64,000 nt of DNA, taken from the NCBI GenBank assembly GCA_958369225.1, contig CATXID010000001.1:1-64000 (forward strand). Direction: 5' to 3'. Origin of the DNA: an uncultured Collinsella sp. (GTDB lineage Bacteria; Actinomycetota; Coriobacteriia; Coriobacteriales; Coriobacteriaceae). The notes under the pieces are model-generated. The model was given only the letters and a program-made list of their open reading frames with translations. It was not told where the DNA came from and made no database searches. Positions 16,304 through 24,347 of the stretch are shown piece by piece. The stretch's first letter is position 1. Each line of letters opens with the position of its first letter. Both the position numbers and the translations under genes were made by a program.

Positions 16304-16927
16304 TTACGCGCTGACGGCCATCGAGTGTTGCCCCGACTTCTCCAGGAACTCCTGGAACTTGGCTTCGTCGCCCTTGTTCTTGTACTGCAGGGCCAGCAGG
16401 TATTCCAGGCGGCAGCTCTTGACCTTGTCGTCACTGGCCTCCTTGAGCATGCGCTCTAGCTCGGGAATGTCGTTGTGGCGCTTGAGGATCATCGTGTCGT
16501 ACATCAGCTGGCATTCGTGTGCGACCGCCTCGGCCTGACCGCCCTCAAAGCCCTTGATTTCGTGCAGCAGCTCCTTGGACTTTTTGCGGTCCTCCTGGCC
16601 AACGTAGTAGTTAAAGGCCTTGATCACCAGGTCGACGCGCTGCATTTTGGGCAGATTGAGCCCCAGCAGCAAATCGAACATCTCGTCGGCGCGCTTGTGG
16701 TCCTCGCGCAGCAGATAGGAGTTCAGGCGCAGGTAGTCGCGGTTGTAGCGCGGGTACAGCATACTGGTGAGCTTGCTGTCGAGCAGGCGATCGAACTCGT
16801 CCCACTGCTTGGCGGCCATAAGCTGTTGCAGGCGCTTAAACGTGGTGCGTTTTTTGACGCTAAAGAATACCGACACGGCGATACAGATGATAACGACGGT
16901 GGTCCAGAGTGTGCGGGAATCGGGCAT
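16304..16927 (-). CDS. Membrane-anchored TPR-like protein of unknown function
   Basis: This 207-residue protein starts with one membrane segment (about 8-24, TTVVIICIAVSVFFSV), then a basic stretch and a helical domain. The domain has helix-pair spacing like tetratricopeptide repeats: QQLMAAKQWDEFDRLLDSK, DHKRADEMFDLLLG and QEDRKKSKELLHE. The C-terminal LEYLLALQYKNKGDEAKFQEF stretch fits the same pattern. I do not recognise a named family. It is probably a cytoplasmic scaffold tethered to the membrane. It is transcribed alone, toward tRNA-Leu. Confidence 0.7.
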   Translation of the reverse strand: MPDSRTLWTTVVIICIAVSVFFSVKKRTTFKRLQQLMAAKQWDEFDRLLDSKLTSMLYPRYNRDYLRLNSYLLREDHKRADEMFDLLLGLNLPKMQRVDLVIKAFNYYVGQEDRKKSKELLHEIKGFEGGQAEAVAHECQLMYDTMILKRHNDIPELERMLKEASDDKVKSCRLEYLLALQYKNKGDEAKFQEFLEKSGQHSMAVSA

Positions 16928-17090
16928 TTCAGAGTCCTTAGTCGCTCGTAAAGCGAGCGGTATGACAACACGTACTAGATGTATTATACGCAGCGTGCTA
17001 GCAAACTGGCATAAAAGTGCATCGAGGCCGAGCGCTATCGCTCGCTGCGGTACACTTACCTAAAGTAAACCATGAAGGGAGACATTACCT

Positions 17091-17378
17091 ATGAAGAAGA
17101 TTGTTTTGGCTTGCGGTGCTGGCGCTGCTACTTCCACGCTCGTTGCCCAGAAGGTCGCCACCATGCTCGACGCCAACGGTTACGCCGACAAGTACGAGAT
17201 CGTGCAGTGCGCCATCTCCGAGGCCAAGGACGTTTGCGACGAGGGCGCCGACCTGCTGATCGCCACCACCGTTGCCCCCGAGGGCCTCACCTGCCCGTAC
17301 GTGAGCGGCGTGCCCTTCATGACCGGCATGAACCGCGTTGCTGCCGAGAAGGCCGTCCTCGACGTTATGGCTCAGTAG
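17091..17378 (+). CDS. Orphan PTS IIB protein, galactitol/fructose-like
   Basis: The 95-residue protein is a small PTS EIIB of the GatB type. It begins KKIVLACGAGAATSTL, with the phospho-cysteine at C8 in the CGAGAATS loop, then ISEAKDVCDEGADLLIATT. EIIB passes phosphate from EIIA to sugar bound by EIIC, but no IIA or IIC lies in the window, so partner and sugar are unknown. It may serve a distant permease or a regulatory role. ATG 17091 follows AAGGGAGA. A VOC-family gene begins 12 bases later. Confidence 0.85.
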   Translation: MKKIVLACGAGAATSTLVAQKVATMLDANGYADKYEIVQCAISEAKDVCDEGADLLIATTVAPEGLTCPYVSGVPFMTGMNRVAAEKAVLDVMAQ

Positions 17379-17389
17379 GCGCTGACTGT

Positions 17390-17764
17390 ATGAGTGAGCA
17401 GAACGCAAACCCGGTCGAGCTCTTTGGCATGCGCGTTGCCCATGTGGGCATCAACGCCACCGACCCGGCAGACGCCCTGGAGATCGCGGAGTTGTTCTCG
17501 ACGATGATGGGTCTGCCCGTCATCGAGACCCCCGTTTCGTACTTTAACGATTCGCTGGTCGAGATCATGAAGCAGAACGGTCGTGGCGCCAAGGGCCACA
17601 TCGGCTTTGCCGTCAACGATATCGATGCGGCCGAGAAGTGGTTTGCCGAGCACGGGCTCGAGGTCAACGAGGGGTCGCGCGTGCTACTGCCCGACGGCGG
17701 CACCAAGCTCGTGTACTTTAAGCGCGAGTTCGCCGGCTTCGCCGTGCACCTGTGCCGCGAGTAG
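17390..17764 (+). CDS. VOC (glyoxalase-fold) protein
   Basis: The 124-residue protein shows the beta-alpha-beta-beta-beta pattern of the vicinal oxygen chelate fold: MRVAHVGINATDPADALEIAELFS in the first module, GHIGFAVNDIDAAEKWFAEHG in the second, and closing FAGFAVHLC. From memory it is most like the VOC domain fused to the C-terminus of some Firmicutes KDPG aldolases, here without the aldolase. It starts at ATG 17390 without a strong ribosome binding site and is probably coupled to the PTS IIB gene. Substrate unknown. Confidence 0.75.
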   Translation: MSEQNANPVELFGMRVAHVGINATDPADALEIAELFSTMMGLPVIETPVSYFNDSLVEIMKQNGRGAKGHIGFAVNDIDAAEKWFAEHGLEVNEGSRVLLPDGGTKLVYFKREFAGFAVHLCRE

Positions 17765-17787
17765 CGTACAAGCTGCCATAGCTAACT

Positions 17788-17825
17788 AAAAATGGGGTAA
17801 GGCCACGTGACCTTGCCCCATTTTT
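17788..17825. terminator. Strong bidirectional terminator
   Basis: AAAAATGGGGTAAGG (17788-17802) and CCTTGCCCCATTTTT (17811-17825) pair along 15 bases around an 8-base loop, with T runs on both strands. It ends the PTS IIB-VOC transcript and lies just before the structured repeat at 17861. Confidence 0.93.
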
Positions 17826-17860
17826 AATGCCGAGAGGGTGACTGACGGGCTGCCGTAAAA

Positions 17861-18042
17861 CGAAGGTGAATGGTTTCCCGCGAAGTGAACGAGTGAAATC
17901 GAACCCCTGAAGCATCGACACTTTGGAGGCACCGTTTCCTGCGGTTTTGTCAGGTATTTCCTGCGGTTTTGGCGCCAAAAAGTGCGGATGCTTCGGGGGT
18001 CCAAAATAGGTCGTTCACTTCGCGGAAAAACATTCACCTTCG
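17861..18042. repeat. Structured about 180-bp palindromic element, copy 1
   Basis: The outer arms 17861-17892 and 18011-18042 are complementary over 32 bases with a few mismatches in the middle. The arm reads CGAAGGTGAATG then GCGAAGTGAACGA. Inside is a second stem, ACCCCTGAAGCATC with GATGCTTCGGGGGT, and two direct repeats of TTTCCTGCGGTTTT. The inner part is shared with copy 2 (22893-23069), while the outermost arm is different in sequence but still self-complementary. Confidence 0.9.
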
Positions 18043-18059
18043 ATTCGTGAGAGACGCCC

Positions 18060-19355
18060 CTACCGTGGCAGGCGAATCGTAAAGCGGCTGCCGACGTCCT
18101 CGACTGAGGTCACGCCAATGACGCCGCCGTGGCTGTCGACAATCCACTTGGCAATGGCGAGCCCCAGACCCGAGCCCTGCGCGCCGGCATCGCGCGCGTT
18201 GTCAGCGCGGTAGAACCGCTCAAACGCGTGAGCTGCGGATTCCTGGTTCATGCCGATGCCCTCGTCCTCAACGCTTATGTCAATCGTGCCCGCGCCCGCA
18301 TCCGGCGCTATGCCAAACGAGATGATCGTGCCCGCGTCCGAATACTTGGCGGCGTTCTGCACGATCACGCGCAAAGCTTGCTTTACGAGCGCCACGTCGA
18401 CAGATGCGTCACAGCGCGGGTCGCTGGCAAGCTCGGCGTCGTACGCCAGCTGATATGTGTGCTCGGCATCGATCATCTGTGACTCCTCGCATACCTCGCC
18501 GACCAGTGCGGCCAGGTTGGTATTCGCACGCCGCAGGGCCGTGCGCCCGGCATCGCCGCGCGCCAAAAACAGCAGCTGCTCCACAAGCTCTTGCATGTGC
18601 TCGCTTTCGGCCTTGAGGGATGAGATGGACTCCGCCAGCACGTCCGGGTCGTCTTTGCCCCAGCGGTCGAGCATGTTCACGTAGCCCTGAATCACCGCGA
18701 TGGGCGTTCGTAGCTCGTGGCTTGCATCGTTGACAAAGCGCATCTGCTGCAGCTTTGCCTCTTGCATCTGGCGCAGCAGGCGGTTGAGCGCGACCTCGAT
18801 GCTTGCCAGGTCGGCGTCGCCGGTGGTGACACTCGGCGAGTCGACGCTTGCGCGCTCGATGGCCTGCTCCAGCGTTTCCATCTTGCCGCCGGAGAGCTGC
18901 ATGCGGCCGAGTTCGTCCACGCGCAGGGCCAGATCGTTGAGCGGCGCCATGGTGCGGCGCACGCGGCGGGCGCCGCCGAGCATGTTGAGCACGCTGATGA
19001 CCTGCCAACCCACAACGACAAGGCAGAGAGGCCATAGCGCGACGAGGTCCTGCGCGAGGGGGAAGGTCTTGGTGGTGCGCGTAAGCTCGACGGTATAGGT
19101 GAGCGTTGCCAGGTCCCAGCCGCGCGCAGGCGCCAGCGACATGCCGCGAACGGTGGCGCCGGGGATCCATCCTGCGGTAAGCGCGCCGTCGGGCAGCGTT
19201 TGGTTGTATCCATAGACGAGGATCGCCGCCGCAATCACCATCAGCAGCAGATCGAGCCAGACGTAGCTCATCAGGCGGCGCCACATATAGCCCCAGTTGA
19301 TGGCGCGGGCGATGGAGGTGACGCGCTTGGCCTCGGCGTTACGCACGGCAGACAT
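18060..19355 (-). CDS. Two-component sensor histidine kinase
   Basis: This 431-residue membrane kinase has two membrane segments (about 31-50 and 100-122) around a short outer loop. The HAMP-like linker follows, then the HisKA box DASHELRTPIAVIQGYV with the phospho-histidine, and an HATPase_c domain with the N box QNAAKYS, DEGIGM and GSGLGLAIAKWIV. It presumably phosphorylates the OmpR-type regulator encoded just upstream in the operon; the signal is unknown. The start at 19355 overlaps the end of the regulator gene by 17 bases, so translation is coupled. Frame further upstream runs inside the regulator gene and is not used. Confidence 0.92.
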   Translation of the reverse strand: MSAVRNAEAKRVTSIARAINWGYMWRRLMSYVWLDLLLMVIAAAILVYGYNQTLPDGALTAGWIPGATVRGMSLAPARGWDLATLTYTVELTRTTKTFPLAQDLVALWPLCLVVVGWQVISVLNMLGGARRVRRTMAPLNDLALRVDELGRMQLSGGKMETLEQAIERASVDSPSVTTGDADLASIEVALNRLLRQMQEAKLQQMRFVNDASHELRTPIAVIQGYVNMLDRWGKDDPDVLAESISSLKAESEHMQELVEQLLFLARGDAGRTALRRANTNLAALVGEVCEESQMIDAEHTYQLAYDAELASDPRCDASVDVALVKQALRVIVQNAAKYSDAGTIISFGIAPDAGAGTIDISVEDEGIGMNQESAAHAFERFYRADNARDAGAQGSGLGLAIAKWIVDSHGGVIGVTSVEDVGSRFTIRLPR

Positions 19356-20124
19356 AGCCCACCCCACGCACGGTCTGGATGATGCGGGCGCCGCCGGCGT
19401 CCTCGATCTTGGCGCGCAGGTGCGCGATGTGCACGTCGACGTTGTTGGTGTCGCCCACGTATTCGTAGCCCAGCGCCTCGTGCGCGATGCGCTCGCGTGT
19501 GAGCACGGTCTCGGCATGCGCCATAAGCAGGGCGAGGACGTCGAACTCGCGGGCCGTGAGCACGATGGGCGAGCCGCCGACTGTGACTTCGCGGCGGTCG
19601 GGATCGAGCACGACTGAGCCAACGGCGAGCGTGGCGGGGGAGGGCGTGGCGGAAGCTTGGGCCGTGTCGGTTGCCGGGGACATTGGGGCGATACCGGCGG
19701 CCGTGCCGCTCGCTATGCCAGCCCCGGCGCCGGCGCCGCCAACGCCCGAAGCCGCCCGCACGGCCTCCGAGCGCTTCAACGCCACGCGGATCCGTGCGAA
19801 CAGCTCCTCAATCGCAAACGGCTTGGTCAGGTAATCGTCGGCGCCGGCATCGAGCCCGGCCACCTTGTCCATCACGGCATCGCGCGCGGTGACCATGATC
19901 ACCGGTACATCCTTGTGCTTGCGGACGCGTCGCAGCACCTCCATGCCGTTGAGCTGCGGCAACAGCACATCGAGCAGAATCAGATCGTAGTTGCGCTCCA
20001 GCGCCAGGTCCACGGCGGTGCGGCCGTCGGCGGCGTGCTCCACCTGGTAGCCCTCGTGCTCCAGCTCGAGCGTCACAAAGCGGGCGATTTTCTCCTCGTC
20101 CTCTACGATTAGGATCCGTGCCAT
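19339..20124 (-). CDS. OmpR-family response regulator with an Ala/Gly linker
   Basis: The 261-residue regulator has a receiver domain (1 to about 120; phospho-Asp in LILLDVLLPQ, VTARDA, and KPF) and a C-terminal winged-helix DNA-binding domain (LTAREFDVLALLM to HLRAKIEDAGG). The linker is unusually long, about 45 residues of Ala, Gly, Ser, Thr and Pro, which makes the protein longer than the usual 225-235. It heads an operon with the kinase at 18060-19355. It most likely activates genes for envelope or transport functions, but the target cannot be told. Confidence 0.93.
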   Translation of the reverse strand: MARILIVEDEEKIARFVTLELEHEGYQVEHAADGRTAVDLALERNYDLILLDVLLPQLNGMEVLRRVRKHKDVPVIMVTARDAVMDKVAGLDAGADDYLTKPFAIEELFARIRVALKRSEAVRAASGVGGAGAGAGIASGTAAGIAPMSPATDTAQASATPSPATLAVGSVVLDPDRREVTVGGSPIVLTAREFDVLALLMAHAETVLTRERIAHEALGYEYVGDTNNVDVHIAHLRAKIEDAGGARIIQTVRGVGYVCRA

Positions 20125-20142
20125 GCGTGCCCCCGTCTGCGA

Positions 20143-20685
20143 TTACTTGTCGTCGTTGAGATTTTGCTTGATGTCGTCCGCGGCATCGGCAGCGTGATTC
20201 ATAAGGTTGTTGATGCTGCCGGGTACGTCGCCGTCGCTATCGATGCGGTAGCGCATGCCAAAGAACAGGCCAATCAGCATCAGCCATATCGTGGCGCCCC
20301 AGGCAAACAGCGCGACGATGGGGATCAGGATGGGAATGTTGAGGATGATCGCGTCGCGGCGCGTGGCGATAAACTTGGTGTCCAGGCTCAGGCGGAAGAG
20401 CTTTTTGAGGTACTCCCACACGCTGTCCATCTTCTTGGAGAAGTCGGTCTTTTCGCTCGACTTCTCGTAGGCGGCCTGTGCGGCGACCATCTCGGCTGAG
20501 GGCTCATCGACTGGCGCGGACTCGGTGGCGGCGTGCGCCGACGTGGTCTGGGTTTTGCCCTGCGACTCGAGCCAAATGATGGCATCCAAAACGTTGCCGT
20601 CGGCAGCGTCGAGCGCCGCCTTGGCGTCGGTGTAGCTCACGTTGCACTTGGTGCGGATGGTTTCAACTTTTTCGAGGTCGTCCAT
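20143..20685 (-). CDS. DUF4342-like protein with UBA-like N-terminus and a membrane segment
   Basis: The 180-residue protein starts with a UBA/TS-N-like helical domain (KVETIRTKCNVSYTDAKAALDAADGNVLDAIIWLE, residues 6-40), as in DUF4342. A low-complexity linker follows, then an amphipathic region and a hydrophobic stretch (about 117-146). The C-terminus is acidic. No enzyme motif is visible. It is 18 bases upstream of the response regulator on the same strand, so it may be the first gene of that operon and act in the same envelope response, which is inference. Confidence 0.75.
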   Translation of the reverse strand: MDDLEKVETIRTKCNVSYTDAKAALDAADGNVLDAIIWLESQGKTQTTSAHAATESAPVDEPSAEMVAAQAAYEKSSEKTDFSKKMDSVWEYLKKLFRLSLDTKFIATRRDAIILNIPILIPIVALFAWGATIWLMLIGLFFGMRYRIDSDGDVPGSINNLMNHAADAADDIKQNLNDDK

Positions 20686-21058
20686 GACCTGTCCTTTCGT
20701 TCGATGGGCGCGACGCCGGGCGATCTGCCCGGGCGCGAGCGTTGCGTTCGGCGGCCTGCGTTGCGCGGCGCCGCCCCGCCCTTGGTCGAACTCTATAGTG
20801 CAGGTTATAGATTAAGCGATTCTTGAGCCAAGATTAATGTTGGATGAGTTTTTTGGTGGTGCGGAGGCGGGCTTTGAGGCAAGCGCAGGCTGAGCGGCTA
20901 GAGCCCAGGGGTAAATTTGTGTCCGCACGGCGAGATATACTTTTAACGATGTTGATGGGCGTGACAGGGCAAAGTTGCCTGGCGCCTGCGAAACCAGAGG
21001 GGCCGCCGTGCCGCATGGTGCAAACGAGTGGGGTCTTGATACAAACAGGAGGTCATAA
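20686..21058. other. Intergenic region between divergent genes, no gene seen
   Basis: These 373 bases separate two divergent genes. No protein or RNA gene is supported. A TATACT at about 20935-20940 is a possible -10 for the plus-strand phosphatase with no good -35. AGGAGG directly before GTG 21059 is a clear ribosome binding site. The 13-mer at 20919-20931 recurs at 27328-27340, probably by chance. Confidence 0.5.
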
Positions 21059-21820
21059 GTGCATATCTACGCTATAAGTGACATTCACGGGTGCCTTGAT
21101 GCTTTTAAGGCATCGCTTTCCACCGTCGACCTCGATGCCGAGGATTCCAAGCTGGTTTTGCTTGGCGACTACTGCGACCGAGGTCCCGATTCGCTCGGCG
21201 TCTTTGAGCTCGTCATGGACCTACAAAAGCGTTATGGCGACCGCGTCGTGGCGCTGCGTGGCAACCACGAGGAGATGCTGCTCGAATACATCGACGAGGC
21301 GAACGATCGCAATTTCACGCAGGCATGGATACTTGCCGACAGTAATTTGGCAACGGCCAAGAGCTTCTTAGACGCCGAGGCATTCAAGCACGTTAAGCAC
21401 CTTTTGAGGCTCAGGGAGTTCGAGGAGGCCTACGCCTTTACGGTTGAGCGCATAAAGGCCGAGCACGCGGACATAATCGCGTGGGTTCGCAAGCTCCCCT
21501 ACTTTTACGAAAGTCCCTTCGGCCAGGTCTTTGTGCACGCCGGCATTGACGAGGGTGCCGGGGAGTACTGGAAGCTTGGCACGTCTGACGAGTCGTTTAC
21601 CATGATGCCGCCCGATTACGTGGGGCGTAAGTTCTACCTAGATGTTATCGCCGGGCACATCAACACCGAGGCGGTCTCGGGCATCACGGGCTACCGCGGT
21701 ATATGGCATGACGGAGCCAGCCATTACTACATCGACGGGAACGTCATGAAGAACGGCGAGGTCGCCGTTCTGAGCTACGATTCGGAAACGGGGAAGTATG
21801 GTGGCCCCGGGTTGGAGTAG
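21059..21820 (+). CDS. PPP-family serine/threonine or ApaH-like phosphatase
   Basis: The 253-residue protein has the PPP metallophosphatase signature in order: SDIHG (8-12), GDYCDRGPDS and ALRGNHEEM, then FVHAGID and IAGHINTE. PPP proteins dephosphorylate phospho-Ser/Thr proteins or cleave Np4N nucleotides; sequence alone does not decide. The start is GTG 21059, preceded by AGGAGG. It is the first of three metallophosphatases within 8 kb. Confidence 0.87.
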   Translation: MHIYAISDIHGCLDAFKASLSTVDLDAEDSKLVLLGDYCDRGPDSLGVFELVMDLQKRYGDRVVALRGNHEEMLLEYIDEANDRNFTQAWILADSNLATAKSFLDAEAFKHVKHLLRLREFEEAYAFTVERIKAEHADIIAWVRKLPYFYESPFGQVFVHAGIDEGAGEYWKLGTSDESFTMMPPDYVGRKFYLDVIAGHINTEAVSGITGYRGIWHDGASHYYIDGNVMKNGEVAVLSYDSETGKYGGPGLE

Positions 21821-21970
21821 GCTGGCGGGCGATTGGCTCGCGGATTGTCTGCGTGGGCTCGATTCGGGGCTTGGGCTGCGCCTTTGACGTTAACGGGATG
21901 TGGGAGCACCGAGAGGGGTGCTTCCGCGGAAACGATTGTCGGGGCTTCTTTTGCCCAGTGACATAAGGCT

Positions 21971-22759
21971 TTAATTTGACAAGCTACCGGTCGCCTTGAC
22001 GAGTGCATTCTTTATCCAGGTCATCATGGCCTCAGAGGTATAGTCATTGCCCTTAATGACATTTAGCGAGAGGCTACTTTTCAGTTGCAGTTTTCCCTCG
22101 TTTAGATCCCCTTTATCGTATGAACTGAGGTACGGATAGAGGCAATGATATTCGTGCTGATCATTGCTTAAAGCGTGGGCGACATCAAGGTATGCTAGCA
22201 CAGAGATGAGCACATGCCATTGCTGGTTTAAATTATCGTGCGCGCTGTCGGTAAAGGGCTTGAGGGGATCGATTCGTGCAATCGTATTGTCGCTATCATC
22301 AAACTGGTAGTGGTAATATCCTTGCTCATCGGGACAGTCCTTGAGTCTGAGCTTGAGTGCGAAATAGAAGGCAACGTTCTCTGGCAGCTCTTTCTCTATT
22401 TGTGTTACCTTATCCGGCTTGCACCCTAGTCTGGAGAGAAGCTCTGTACCCTCGGTACCTAACAACTTCATCGTCCTGTCTCTAGGGGGCATTTTGGTGT
22501 CGCTAATTGTAGGGCTAGCCAGATTTTCGAGTATGCGTTCGGTTGCCTTGGGTTTGTCGTTGCTAAGATTTTCCAAGGCGCATATGGTCTGACCCAGCCT
22601 ATAGGCTGAGTCAGACTTGTTGCTTTTGGGATAATAGTCGCAAGGCTCGTTGCACCATCCAATGAAGTTCTTGACGCCTATCGGCCGGACAGAAGAGCTG
22701 TCGATACGGTTGAAAAAGTCCTGGATTTCGTTCAAATCGGCAAGCTGGGTTTCGTCCAT
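21971..22759 (-). CDS. Unknown 262-residue protein, AT-rich gene
   Basis: I do not recognise this soluble, acidic protein. It is mostly helical by eye, rich in Asp, Asn, Ser, Lys and Tyr, has no signal peptide or membrane segment and no clear catalytic motif. Features that could be searched are FIGWCNEPCDYYPKSNKSD near 33-51 and QWHVLISVLAYLDVAHAL near 180-197. Its base composition is markedly more AT-rich than the neighbouring core genes, which suggests horizontal transfer. ATG 22759 is preceded by AAAGGA. It stands alone, followed upstream by the structured repeat copy 2. Confidence 0.7.
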   Translation of the reverse strand: MDETQLADLNEIQDFFNRIDSSSVRPIGVKNFIGWCNEPCDYYPKSNKSDSAYRLGQTICALENLSNDKPKATERILENLASPTISDTKMPPRDRTMKLLGTEGTELLSRLGCKPDKVTQIEKELPENVAFYFALKLRLKDCPDEQGYYHYQFDDSDNTIARIDPLKPFTDSAHDNLNQQWHVLISVLAYLDVAHALSNDQHEYHCLYPYLSSYDKGDLNEGKLQLKSSLSLNVIKGNDYTSEAMMTWIKNALVKATGSLSN

Positions 22760-22892
22760 ATCTGGATTCCTTTCTCATCAGGAAGCAAGTCTCATTATAG
22801 GCATACCTGCGGTCGTAGCGGCTAGGGGGCGCCAGTTCTAGTGAGGGTTCCAGAGAAGGAAGCGGCGCACCCTCGGAACAGCCAGGAATCAA

Positions 22893-23069
22893 GGTCTAAT
22901 ACTTTTCCCGAGAAGTGAACGAGCCAAATCGGACCCCCGAAGCATCGACACTTTAAGGGCATCGTTTCCTGCGGTTTCGATACTGGAATCCTGCGATTTT
23001 GCCGTCGAAAAATGCGGCTGCTTCGGGGTCTAAAAATAGGCGTTCACTTCTCGGGAAAAGTAGTAGACC
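22893..23069. repeat. Structured about 180-bp palindromic element, copy 2
   Basis: The arms at 22893-22921 and 23041-23069 are complementary at 28 of 29 positions. The internal part matches copy 1 (17861-18042), including TTTCCTGCGGTTT and the GACCCCCGAAGCA/TGCTTCGGGGTC stem. In the arms GCGAAGTGAAC of copy 1 becomes GAGAAGTGAAC, and the partner changes from CGC to CTC to keep the pairing. The outermost bases differ completely between copies, but are self-complementary in each. Confidence 0.9.
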
Positions 23070-23157
23070 TGGATAGCGGGTGATGTTGAGCCAGTAGCAA
23101 ACCGGCGCTAAAAATGAGATAAGTAAGGTGCACCGATCATATGGAATCAAAAGCACG

Positions 23158-23191
23158 TTGCAAAAGTATGAAAATATCCTACAATTGCAAC
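23158..23191 (+). promoter_or_regulatory. Promoter for the AbiEi gene, probably leaderless
   Basis: TTGCAA (23158-23163) and TACAAT (23180-23185) are separated by 16 bases and match the consensus -35 and -10 boxes. Start codon ATG 23192 follows the -10 by six bases, so transcription would begin at or next to the A of ATG, and no ribosome binding site is present. TTGCAA recurs at the -10 end (ATTGCAAC), so a regulator could bind the two sites. Confidence 0.6.
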
Positions 23192-23815
23192 ATGAAGTAC
23201 TTTAGCAACATAACGGCGATAATCGAGCTCTCCGAGAGCGAGGGTGTGTTCACCACAGCTCAGGCGGCTCGCATGGACATCTCTCGAGATGCGCTGGCGC
23301 ACTCATGCCGCGTGGGGCGTCTTGAACGGATATGCCACGGCGCCTACCGGATGGCTGGAACGCAGCGCCGAGACACTGACGAGCTCGACGCTTTTTGGAA
23401 GCTCACCAATCCTTCCCTGTGCGCGTGGGAGAGAAAGTGCCAGTGGGATGGCATTGCCGTGAGCGGTGCGACTGCGGCGAACCTACAGCAAATGGGTGAT
23501 TTCTATCTGTCCCCCTACAGGATGACCGCGCCCATGCGCATCAATACAAGAAACGAATCCCTTTCTTTTGCAAAGCGCGAGATCGTTGAGCGGGACATCG
23601 TTTGGCTCGACGGCCTGCCGGTAACTAAACCCGAGCGCACGCTTGTAGATCTTTGCCTCGATTGTGAAGACCCCTCATTAATTATCGATGCCTACAACGA
23701 TGCGCTTGGGCGAGGACTCGATATACAGCGGCTGAAAGAACTCGTAGAAGAGAACTCTAAAACCGCCAAACGACGCGAGTTGATGATGCCTTTGTTGATG
23801 GTACTGAACGGGTAA
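23192..23815 (+). CDS. AbiEi-family antitoxin-like protein, without a toxin partner
   Basis: The 207-residue protein begins with the winged-helix domain of AbiEi-type antitoxins: a stretch with VFTTAQAARMDISRDALAHS, then CRVGRLERICHGAYRM near 30-53. The rest fits the family's C-terminal domain, with PERTLVDLC near 155-163. AbiEi normally represses an operon with an AbiEii nucleotidyltransferase toxin, but the next gene is a NUDIX hydrolase, so this is an orphan or a DNA-binding regulator. ATG 23192 is chosen since earlier in-frame codons lie before the promoter. Confidence 0.8.
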   Translation: MKYFSNITAIIELSESEGVFTTAQAARMDISRDALAHSCRVGRLERICHGAYRMAGTQRRDTDELDAFWKLTNPSLCAWERKCQWDGIAVSGATAANLQQMGDFYLSPYRMTAPMRINTRNESLSFAKREIVERDIVWLDGLPVTKPERTLVDLCLDCEDPSLIIDAYNDALGRGLDIQRLKELVEENSKTAKRRELMMPLLMVLNG

Positions 23816-23912
23816 TGCGAATAAACATGCGGTCTCTAACAGCGTTCCGTCACGCGGATCTTTGTCGATCACCTATACTGGGTGGGCTCAACTGGAGAGG
23901 TGATAACTAGTT

Positions 23913-24308
23913 ATGAAATCAATCAATGTTGCAGCAGCGATTATTCAGAAGGACGGGAAAATCCTGAGCTGCCAGCGCGGCTATGGCGAGTTTAAAGACG
24001 GCTGGGAATTTCCGGGCGGCAAGCTCGAGCCGGGCGAGACCGGCGAGCAGGCAATCGTGCGCGAGATTCAAGAAGAGCTCGAGGTCACGATCGGTAACCT
24101 CGACTATCTTTGCACGGTCGAGCACGATTACGAGACGTTCCACCTGTCGATGCAGTGCTACCTGGCTAACATCCTTTCGGGGGAGTTCAAAGAGCACGCT
24201 CACGAGGACATGAAGTGGCTCGATACCAATAACCTGTGGGATGTCGATTGGCTTCCAGCGGACGTTAAAGTCGTTAGGGAGCTCGAGAAGAAACTCGGGC
24301 TTGAGTAA
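23913..24308 (+). CDS. MutT-like NUDIX hydrolase
   Basis: The 131-residue protein has a full NUDIX box (GGKLEPGETGEQAIVREIQEE near 35-56) in the small MutT-like form, with the leading AAAIIQKDGKILSCQRG strand. Such proteins hydrolyse 8-oxo-dGTP, other damaged (d)NTPs or CTP; the substrate here is not set by sequence. ATG 23913 follows GGAGAGG, with a TATACT -10 candidate at 23874-23879. It converges on the PLD-helicase gene, sharing a terminator. From memory, NUDIX genes are often found beside such helicases. Confidence 0.88.
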   Translation: MKSINVAAAIIQKDGKILSCQRGYGEFKDGWEFPGGKLEPGETGEQAIVREIQEELEVTIGNLDYLCTVEHDYETFHLSMQCYLANILSGEFKEHAHEDMKWLDTNNLWDVDWLPADVKVVRELEKKLGLE

Positions 24309-24310
24309 GA

Positions 24311-24347
24311 AAGGGGCGGGCGCCACATGGTGCCTCGCCCCTTTTTG
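24311..24347. terminator. Shared terminator of the NUDIX and helicase genes
   Basis: AGGGGCG...CGCCCCT with an inner GCGCC/GGTGC stem, followed by a T run on the plus strand; A's on the left also give a usable T tail on the minus strand. It lies between the two convergent stop codons. Confidence 0.85.
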
